Source of the DNA: Kmv42 sp040757455 | Lineage (GTDB): Bacteria; Nitrospirota; Thermodesulfovibrionia; Thermodesulfovibrionales; SM23-35 | NCBI GenBank assembly: GCA_040757455.1 | Contig: JBFLXE010000020.1 | Span: forward strand, 1 to 26,725 | Length of the DNA: 26,725 nucleotides | Reading direction: 5' to 3' | Shown: positions 1 to 6,389 of the stretch, piece by piece | Numbering within the stretch: position 1 is the first letter of the stretch | Layout of the letters: each line of letters begins with the position of its first letter | Notes under the pieces: model-generated | Seen by the model: the letters and a program-made list of their open reading frames with translations, nothing else | Database searches by the model: none | What the model was told of the DNA's origin: nothing | Position numbers and translations under genes: made by a program

Positions 1-2079
1 ATCAAGGGAATCGGTGAAAAAACTGCCAGGGAACTGCTCTCACAATTCAAAAGTCTCGACGAGCTTCTGAAAAATACGGGGAGGATTAGCAAAGAAAGGA
101 TTAAGCGGCTTGTAGAAGAAAATGCAGACACAGCAAGGCTGAGCAAAAAGCTCGCCACACTTGATACTTCAGTTCCCATGGATATTGATCTCGAGGAGCT
201 TCGGCTAAGGGAGCCGGATTGGTCTTTGCTGCTTTCCCTTTTTAAAGAACTGGAATTTACCACTCTAATAAAACTCATTCCCTCGGGGGTAACAAGCAAA
301 ATAAACTGTACGACAATCCTTTCTATTGATGAACTCAGGAAATTCAGTCACCAGGTTGAGAAAGAGCTTGCCTTCAGTATCGAGGTATCAAACAGAGATC
401 CGATAACCGGAATCCTCATCGGAGCAGCATTTTGCCTTGAGAAGAAAAATGCCATTTATTTTCCTGTTTCACATTCCTATCAGGAGCTTCCAACGGATAG
501 GACTGAATTCTTAAAGAATCTTGAGCCTTTGTTCGGAGATGAAACGATAGTCAAGATAGGACACAATCTCAAAGACAGCATAACAATCCTGAAGCGGAAT
601 GGGGTTCAGACGAGGGGCCATTTATTGGATACAATGATCGCCTCGTACCTCATAAACCCGAACAAACCGAACCACAATCTCGAGGAAGTCACACTTGAAT
701 ATCTTTCCTACAAAAAGAGAGATTTGCAGGACATTCTCGGCAGACGAAAGTCGCTCGCAGAGGTTCCACTTGAAGAAGCCGCCCCTTTTGTATGTGAAAA
801 TGCGGGTATAACGTTCGAATTGAAGAGCATATTGTTTGAGAACCTGCAGAAGAATGAACTTGAAGATGTATATCGGACTGTGGAAATGCCACTTATTTAC
901 GTGCTCTCCGATATGGAGATGGCAGGGGTAAAGATAGATTCTGATAAACTCAATGGCATTTCGAAGGAAATCGAGAAAGAACTCGAAGGAATTATAAAGA
1001 GGATATATTTTCTGGCCGGAGAGGAGTTTAATATAAATTCACCGAAACAACTCAGAAATATCCTTTTCAACAGTCTCGGTCTACAGCCGGGTAAAAGGAC
1101 TAAAACTGGTTATTCCACGGAAATGAGCGTCCTGGAAGAACTTGCAGCCGTCCATGAACTTCCTCGGGAGATACTCAATTACCGCAGCTTGAGCAAATTG
1201 AAGACTACTTATATCGATGTTCTTCCCACACTGATAAATCCTGAAACGGGCCGTGTGCATACCTCTTTCAACCAGGCTGCAACTGCTACCGGAAGGTTGA
1301 GCAGCAGCAACCCGAATCTCCAGAATGTTCCGGTCAGGGGAGATCTAGGAAGGCGCATCAGGGAAGCGTTTATAGCGGAAGAGAATAATCTTCTGCTTTC
1401 GGCCGACTATTCACAAATCGAATTGAGGATTCTTGCCCATTTCAGTGGTGACAAGGGTCTGACAGAGGCTTTCAATGCTAATCTTGACATTCATGCGCGC
1501 ACTGCATCCGAAATCTTTAATATCGCGATCGATAGAGTGACCTCTGACATGAGAAGGATTGCAAAGACAGTAAACTTCGGGGTTATTTACGGAATATCGC
1601 CTTTCGGGCTATCCGAGACTCTTAACATATCAAAAGAAGAAGCGAAGAAATACATTGATCAGTACTTTGAAAGACATCCGCGAGTTAAAGATTATATTGC
1701 AAGGATGACGGCCGAGGCCAGAGAGAAAGGCCACATTAAAACACTCTTCGGCAGAAAGCGGGCGATTCCCGAGGTCAGGAGCAAAAATTCCGCCATGAGG
1801 CAGCTTGGGGAGAGGCTCGCGGTAAACTCCCCTATACAGGGAACCGCTGCGGATATCATCAAAATTGCAATGATAAACATCTGGAAAAAGATAAAGGACG
1901 AAGAGATGAAGACGCGCATGATCCTGCAAGTTCATGATGAGCTTTTGTTCGAGCTTCCGATTGAAGAACTGACGATTGCAAATGAGATCGTAAGAAAGGA
2001 AATGGAAGAAGCCGCAACTCTCTCTGTACCGATAGCAGTTGAGATCAAGTATGGGAAAAATTGGGCTGAGGCACACTGA
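1..2079 (+). CDS. polA: DNA polymerase I, 3' part (5' end outside window)
   Basis: The frame is open from base 1, so this is the C-terminal 692 codons of a gene that starts upstream; the ATG at 178 is internal. Visible codons 1-60 are the end of the 5' nuclease domain, with the helix-hairpin-helix motif GIGEKTA. Codons about 115-285 are the 3'-5' exonuclease fold, and about 290-692 the family A polymerase. Polymerase motif A (DYSQIELR, about 469), motif B (RRIAKTVNFGVIYG, about 518-531) and motif C (QVHDE, about 643-647) are all intact, so gap filling and Okazaki fragment maturation should work. The proofreading domain looks dead: DxE reads SIE, the NLKYD-type motif reads NLKDS, and the YxxxD motif reads FVCEN. 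Such loss is known in other bacterial Pol I lineages. Assignment is very secure. Confidence 0.97.
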   Translation: MKGIGEKTARELLSQFKSLDELLKNTGRISKERIKRLVEENADTARLSKKLATLDTSVPMDIDLEELRLREPDWSLLLSLFKELEFTTLIKLIPSGVTSKINCTTILSIDELRKFSHQVEKELAFSIEVSNRDPITGILIGAAFCLEKKNAIYFPVSHSYQELPTDRTEFLKNLEPLFGDETIVKIGHNLKDSITILKRNGVQTRGHLLDTMIASYLINPNKPNHNLEEVTLEYLSYKKRDLQDILGRRKSLAEVPLEEAAPFVCENAGITFELKSILFENLQKNELEDVYRTVEMPLIYVLSDMEMAGVKIDSDKLNGISKEIEKELEGIIKRIYFLAGEEFNINSPKQLRNILFNSLGLQPGKRTKTGYSTEMSVLEELAAVHELPREILNYRSLSKLKTTYIDVLPTLINPETGRVHTSFNQAATATGRLSSSNPNLQNVPVRGDLGRRIREAFIAEENNLLLSADYSQIELRILAHFSGDKGLTEAFNANLDIHARTASEIFNIAIDRVTSDMRRIAKTVNFGVIYGISPFGLSETLNISKEEAKKYIDQYFERHPRVKDYIARMTAEAREKGHIKTLFGRKRAIPEVRSKNSAMRQLGERLAVNSPIQGTAADIIKIAMINIWKKIKDEEMKTRMILQVHDELLFELPIEELTIANEIVRKEMEEAATLSVPIAVEIKYGKNWAEAH

Positions 2080-2105
2080 ACCATGATATGCAGTAATCCG
2101 GGTTC

Positions 2106-2135
2106 TTAACTTTGTTTTTTCATTTTGAGTAAAAT
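2106..2135 (+). promoter_or_regulatory. candidate sigma-70 promoter for the DUF4912 gene
   Basis: TTAACT (2106-2111), an 18-bp spacer and TAAAAT (2130-2135) lie in the 79-bp gap between polA and the DUF4912 gene. Predicted transcription would begin just before the strong ribosome binding site AAGGAGG at 2148-2154. The -35 is a 4/6 match only, so this is a weak prediction. Confidence 0.3.
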
Positions 2136-2158
2136 ATGATGCCGGGCAAGGAGGTCTC

Positions 2159-3229
2159 ATGAAGGAAAAAGCAAGTCCAGAAAAGACCAGCAGAAAATCT
2201 GCAAAAAAACAGAGAAAGAAAAAAGCTGTACCGGCGGAGAAAAAAATTAAAGCCAAGAGCATTGCAAAAAAAGATGTAACGGCAAAGACCTCAAAAAAGC
2301 GGCCCAAGATAGTTGCCAGGAAGGTGAAGAAAAAGGCGGAGGCCAAAATTACCGAGAAGACAAAAAAACTGAAGGCTGTAAAACCAAAGAAAGCCGAAAA
2401 AGCCAAAAAAGAATTAAAGCCCGAAAAGAAAGAGGCAAAACCCAAGAAAGAGGTAAAACCTAAAAAAGAGATTAAGCCTGTTGAAGTAGTCGCACCCGCG
2501 AAAAAATTAAAACCAGCTATAAAGGTTGAGGCTGAAAAGGAGGTTAAACCGGAAGAAAAAATAAAACCTGCGATTGAGCCAAAGAAGCCCATCCGGATAA
2601 AAGATATAATTATTGTTGAAGAGGAGGTCATAAAACCCGGGGAAAAAGACAAAGTTAGGATAAAAGAAGAACCCAGAAAAGTCGTAGCGAAGGAGGTCGT
2701 AAGGAGACATGGAAAGAGGATCGAGATTGTTCCGGAGATACTACCTCCCTCGTTTCCAAAAGAAGAAGCCTTTGCACCAGTCAGAGGGCTTCCGCTTGAG
2801 TATGGAGAAAATAGCGTGACTCTGTTGATGGTCGATCCCTATAAGATCTTTTCTTTCTGGGAAGTTCGCGAGGACACCCTGAGAATATTCAAGGGAAAAC
2901 TTACTCTTAGAGTGTACGACGTTACAGATATAAGTTTAGACAAAATAGAAGAAAGTAAATTCTACGATATAGCAGTCGGTGAAAGAATCGGTAAATACTA
3001 TATCAACGTTTCTCCTTCGAGAGAATTCGTGACGGATATCGGTGTTTTTTATGACGGAATTTTTATCACTGTAGCCAGATCTAACAGGGTCGCGACGCCT
3101 CGTGTGATTGCGCCAGAGCCGAGACCCCATGAGATACGGCGAGAGATACCCGAAGAGGTGCCTCACGAAGCGTTTCGAGAGGTACCTCCTGAAGAAATAC
3201 CCTGGACTGACTTATCCATAGGCTATTAA
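2159..3229 (+). CDS. DUF4912 domain protein with long Lys-rich N-terminal tail
   Basis: This 356-residue protein has two parts. Residues 1 to about 190 are low complexity, very rich in Lys, Ala, Pro and Glu, with imperfect repeats of the form KPKKEVKP, resembling histone H1-like tails. Residues about 210-320 match my recollection of the DUF4912 family, including the aromatic segment around FSFWEV (231-236) that follows VDPYKI. A Pro/Glu-rich tail ends the protein. No signal peptide or membrane helix is seen, so it is probably cytoplasmic. The ATG is preceded by AAGGAGG with a 4-nt spacer, which fixes the start. DUF4912 has no established biochemical role; the basic tail could bind nucleic acid or an acidic polymer, but that is inference. 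It stands alone between polA and a tRNA gene. Confidence 0.85.
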   Translation: MKEKASPEKTSRKSAKKQRKKKAVPAEKKIKAKSIAKKDVTAKTSKKRPKIVARKVKKKAEAKITEKTKKLKAVKPKKAEKAKKELKPEKKEAKPKKEVKPKKEIKPVEVVAPAKKLKPAIKVEAEKEVKPEEKIKPAIEPKKPIRIKDIIIVEEEVIKPGEKDKVRIKEEPRKVVAKEVVRRHGKRIEIVPEILPPSFPKEEAFAPVRGLPLEYGENSVTLLMVDPYKIFSFWEVREDTLRIFKGKLTLRVYDVTDISLDKIEESKFYDIAVGERIGKYYINVSPSREFVTDIGVFYDGIFITVARSNRVATPRVIAPEPRPHEIRREIPEEVPHEAFREVPPEEIPWTDLSIGY

Positions 3230-3240
3230 CCTTTAGTTGT

Positions 3241-3315
3241 GCCGGTGTAGCTCAGAGGCAGAGCAGCTGATTCGTAATCAGCTGGTCGTCGGTTCGACTC
3301 CGACCACCGGCTCCA
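3241..3315 (+). tRNA. tRNA-Thr (anticodon CGU)
   Basis: A full cloverleaf can be folded. The acceptor stem GCCGGTG/CACCGGC is followed by discriminator T and an encoded CCA. The D arm is GCTC/GAGC, the anticodon stem GCTGA/TCAGC encloses loop TTCGTAA, and the T arm GTCGG/CCGAC encloses TTCGACT. Anticodon CGT reads ACG threonine codons. The gene begins 11 bp after the DUF4912 stop codon and may be co-transcribed with it. Confidence 0.96.
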
Positions 3316-3461
3316 GATTTTTCTCGCACGTCAATTGCCATTCGCCTGAGCCGACATTGAACATTACTTTTGAATCTATCCAGCAATTCTCTGTCAGCAT
3401 CGAAAGCCCGAAATGAGAGGTTCTTATCGTTTCAAAGAGAGAGAACAATATTCGGCAATGG

Positions 3462-5618
3462 TCAAACAGTCTTATGTATTAATGCCTCGGCCTCTTGCCT
3501 GCCTAAGGGTTTTGAGAACCAGTATCCTTGATAATAATCACATCTCAGCTTTCTTAATTCTTCGAGTTGTTCAACCGTTTGTACCCCTTCTGCAATCACT
3601 TCCATTTTCATGTTGTGAGCCATTTCAATGATCGTTTTGACAATCTCCATGGTCCGCTCATTGTTACACATAGACTGGACGAAAGACTGGTGAATCTTCA
3701 GGGCGTCGAAAGGGAACTGGTGAAGATATCCTAATGATGAGAAACCTGTCCCAAAATCATCCATCTGTACCTTTATATTCAAATTCTTTAACTCTGAAAA
3801 TACTCCTGTAGCCGTTTCAGGATTGTTTATTATAGTGCTTTCAGTAATTTCCAATTTCAAACAGGCTGGATTAAAACCTGTTTCTTCCAGAATTTGCTTT
3901 ATCGTCTCCACAAGATCAAGTGTATATTGTTTGATCGAGACATTCACGCTTATTGTCAAGTGCGACTGTGCAGGAAACGCTACATGCCATGCGTACATCT
4001 GCCTGCATGCCTCAAGGAGAACCCATCTGCCTATTGGTATGATTAATCCTGTCTCTTCGGCTATGGGGATAATTTCAACTGGTGATACTAAACCTCTCTC
4101 CGGTGATTTCCAGCGCAGGAGGGCCTCAAATCCCACAATCTCATTGGTCTCAGAAAAAACTATGGGTTGATAATTCAGGAGAAACTGATTCTTTTCAATT
4201 GCCCGCCGTAAACTGTTCTCCATTTGCAAATATGATATTACCTGGGCATGCATGATTTCATCAAATATCACATAACAAGCCTTTCCAAGCTTTTTGGCTT
4301 TATACATGGCTGTATCAGCATCCCTCAGAATATCCTCAGGTTTTGCATACTCTGGTTTACTTAGAGCTATCCCAATGCTTGCTGTGATATTCACAACTTG
4401 ATTGTCTATCTTTATAGGACGTTTGATGATGTTGTGCAGTCGTTCGGTCACGCTTATCACATTCCTGATATTCTTGACATCGGACAACAGAACAGCAAAC
4501 TCGTCTCCCCCGAGTCGAGCCACTGCCTCGTTCTCAAACCGTGCCACTGTATCATAAAGGCGTATATGCTTTTTCAATCGTTCGGCCACCTCTATTAGCA
4601 GTTGATCTCCCGCAGTATGGCCGAAACTGTCAACAATATTCTTGAACCGGTCGATATTAAAAACAATAACAGCGAATTTATAATCTTTTTGCCTGTTTGC
4701 ACGTGCCATTGTTGCATTCAGGTGGTCCAAAAATAAGGCCCGATTTGGCAGACCCGTCAGGACATCATAAGAGTTATAAAACTTTATTTTTTCCTCGAAC
4801 ATCTTGCAGTCAGTGATATCCCTTCCGATTCCGCAAATACCTAACGGGATCCCCTTAAAGTCCTTGAATATACTGCCCGAAAATGAATAAGGAATACGTC
4901 TCCCGTCTTTTGCAACTACTGATATCTCAAGGCTTGCATAGCCTTCCTTTATTATTCTGTCAATAGCATTCTTAATTTGTGGAACGTCCTTCTGCACGAA
5001 GAAATCAGCCGGCCTCATTGAGGATATCTCCTCATCGCTATATCCTGAAATTTCATTCAACGCCTTATTCCATCTGAGCAACCTGCCATCCAAATCAAAA
5101 ACGAAGAATATGTCTTTCAGAGAATTTAATGCACTTTCAGTAAATGCCTTTTCTCTCATTAAATCCTCTGTTCTTTTTCTAAGTTCGGCAGTTCGAGCAT
5201 TCACCTCTAATTCAAGCTGGTCGTATGCCTGCTCTAATTCCTCTTCTGCTCTCTTTTGTTCAGAGATATTACGTGCCACAGCGAAGATAAGTTTCTCCTC
5301 AGTTAATGAAAGGGCGTTCCAGGAAAACCATTTATAAGAACCATCCTTACATAAATATCGGTTCAAAAAAGTGATAATCATCTTTCCCTCTTCAAGACCC
5401 TTAGCCGCATCAATTGTCGACTCACGATCCTCAATGTGAACAAAATCGAGGTATGGTTTAGACAACAGTTCTTCTTTCGTCCAACCAAGCGTCTTTTCCC
5501 AGGCCGGATTTAATTCCTTGAAATAGCCGTCAAAACCAGCAACGGACAGGTTAAATAATTGATCATATTGTCCCGAAATTTCCTTTAACGTCAATACGTT
5601 GTCTAAATTCTTTCTCAT
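3462..5618 (-). CDS. PAS-PAS-GGDEF-EAL cyclic-di-GMP signalling protein
   Basis: This 718-residue soluble protein has PAS 1 (about 15-120), a coiled-coil linker (about 120-160), PAS 2 (about 160-270), GGDEF (about 280-450) and EAL (about 460-710). It should sense a signal through PAS and act on cyclic di-GMP. The EAL domain keeps most phosphodiesterase residues: EAL at 498-500, N559, E590 in LEITE, D620-D621 in DDFGTGFSS, K641, E677 and Q697. The Asp of the usual KID motif is His (KIH, 641-643). The GGDEF signature (370-374) is present, but the metal-binding Asp of the DxD segment is N321 and the guanine-binding Asn is V329. About eight extra residues precede GGDEF and no proper RxxD I-site is visible. 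I infer a phosphodiesterase, perhaps modulated by a weak or inactive GGDEF domain. No strong ribosome binding site is seen at the ATG. Confidence 0.93.
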   Translation of the reverse strand: MRKNLDNVLTLKEISGQYDQLFNLSVAGFDGYFKELNPAWEKTLGWTKEELLSKPYLDFVHIEDRESTIDAAKGLEEGKMIITFLNRYLCKDGSYKWFSWNALSLTEEKLIFAVARNISEQKRAEEELEQAYDQLELEVNARTAELRKRTEDLMREKAFTESALNSLKDIFFVFDLDGRLLRWNKALNEISGYSDEEISSMRPADFFVQKDVPQIKNAIDRIIKEGYASLEISVVAKDGRRIPYSFSGSIFKDFKGIPLGICGIGRDITDCKMFEEKIKFYNSYDVLTGLPNRALFLDHLNATMARANRQKDYKFAVIVFNIDRFKNIVDSFGHTAGDQLLIEVAERLKKHIRLYDTVARFENEAVARLGGDEFAVLLSDVKNIRNVISVTERLHNIIKRPIKIDNQVVNITASIGIALSKPEYAKPEDILRDADTAMYKAKKLGKACYVIFDEIMHAQVISYLQMENSLRRAIEKNQFLLNYQPIVFSETNEIVGFEALLRWKSPERGLVSPVEIIPIAEETGLIIPIGRWVLLEACRQMYAWHVAFPAQSHLTISVNVSIKQYTLDLVETIKQILEETGFNPACLKLEITESTIINNPETATGVFSELKNLNIKVQMDDFGTGFSSLGYLHQFPFDALKIHQSFVQSMCNNERTMEIVKTIIEMAHNMKMEVIAEGVQTVEQLEELRKLRCDYYQGYWFSKPLGRQEAEALIHKTV

Positions 5619-5653
5619 ATTTTGATTTTAGGGCTTCCGAACAGAGAATTAAA

Positions 5654-5669
5654 TCCTACCCCGGTAGGA
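5654..5669. promoter_or_regulatory. inverted repeat, candidate operator
   Basis: Perfect 7-bp arms TCCTACC and GGTAGGA are separated by CC. They lie 36-51 bp upstream of the ATG of the minus-strand PAS-GGDEF-EAL gene, where a -10/-35 region would be. The symmetry and position suit a dimeric regulator. The binding protein is unknown, and no second copy was noticed in the window. Confidence 0.35.
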
Positions 5670-5745
5670 GTTAAGAATTTTTTAGTATCAGAATCTCAGG
5701 TCGGACTGTTGAAAAAATATCAAGATTTGAGACTAATTACGTGAT

Positions 5746-6135
5746 TTACGTAACGATTACCCTGTGTCCTGACAACTGAAGCAATATTACAATAAGTATC
5801 AGGATTACCAGGACGGCAATTACAATTCCCAGACCGTTGCCGCCAATCTTAATCTGGTCGATCTTCTGCGCAAGAGTGTGAATTTCCTCATCGCTCAACT
5901 GGTTCACTCTCTCTTGAATTTCACTCTCAGAGAACCCAAAATCCGCAAGCCGCTCCTTGATTATTTTCATCTCAAGGATTTTTTGAATCTTCTGCAGATC
6001 CGCTGCCCTGTCAGGAAGCGCAACCGGAATCGTCTCTGATGGTACAAAACCTGCATTTACCTTCGGAGCAATTCCTATCAAAAACATAATAAAAGCCAGA
6101 TAACACGTGACCCATTTCATAACAAAAATTTTCAT
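5746..6135 (-). CDS. PA2779-family-like small membrane protein
   Basis: The 129-residue protein starts at the ATG at 6133-6135, chosen because GAGGAGGT (6141-6148) sits 5 nt upstream. The open frame extends further upstream, but without a ribosome binding site. Residues about 7-28 form a signal peptide or membrane helix ending in VNA. The middle (about 35-95) is helical and polar, with the segment FSESEIQERVNQLSDEE. Residues about 103-123 are a second, very hydrophobic helix. The order of signal helix, ERL..G.s..E...RV..LsdeE-type stretch and C-terminal helix matches what I recall of PA2779 proteins. Those are often paired with a PA2778-type cysteine peptidase, which is not seen here. Function is unknown; it is probably an inner-membrane protein with its helical segment in the periplasm. 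Confidence 0.7.
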   Translation of the reverse strand: MKIFVMKWVTCYLAFIMFLIGIAPKVNAGFVPSETIPVALPDRAADLQKIQKILEMKIIKERLADFGFSESEIQERVNQLSDEEIHTLAQKIDQIKIGGNGLGIVIAVLVILILIVILLQLSGHRVIVT

Positions 6136-6336
6136 GACATACCTCCTCAAATAAATTTGATTCGAGACTCTCAGACTCTCAGATATCAGAAGCAAAAAGG
6201 AAGCCAGTTTGAAAGCCATTGTTTTTAACGTAAAATTTTTGAGAAATACTTCGTTATACAGGGCGAAATTCCCCGCTATCAGGCAAAATTCCGGATCAAA
6301 GCTTACATTGTTGACGCAGAACAATACTTTTGTTTG

Positions 6337-6345
6337 TGTTAAAAT
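6337..6345 (+). promoter_or_regulatory. candidate extended -10 for the histidine kinase gene
   Basis: TG-T-TAAAAT (6337-6345) fits an extended -10 element, 44 bp before the kinase ATG. A TTGACG at 6311-6316 is too far upstream (23-bp spacer) to be an ideal -35, so the call is weak. Confidence 0.25.
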
Positions 6346-6389
6346 AACATATCCCGGCTTCCCAACTTTTTCAAAGAAAGAATACGGAT

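Noticed and set aside
178..180. ATG as the start of polA
   Set aside because: The same frame is open back to base 1 and encodes conserved 5' nuclease helix-hairpin-helix sequence, so the gene begins upstream of the window.
1630..2652. 340-codon minus-strand frame over polA and the DUF4912 gene
   Set aside because: It is Phe/Ser-rich antisense of Lys/Glu-rich codons, spans two real genes and has no recognisable domain.
5737..5753. TTACGT-GATTT-ACGTAA inverted repeat as a terminator of the PA2779-like gene
   Set aside because: The stem is short and AT-rich, overlaps the stop codon and has no following T tract.
6166..6181. Tandem GACTCTCA x2 as a regulatory repeat
   Set aside because: There are only two copies of 8 bp and no other support; it is noted only as local structure in the kinase upstream gap.
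6136..6324. N-terminal extension of the PA2779-like gene
   Set aside because: The longer frame has no ribosome binding site, whereas GAGGAGGT fits the ATG at 6133-6135, which also opens directly into a signal peptide.
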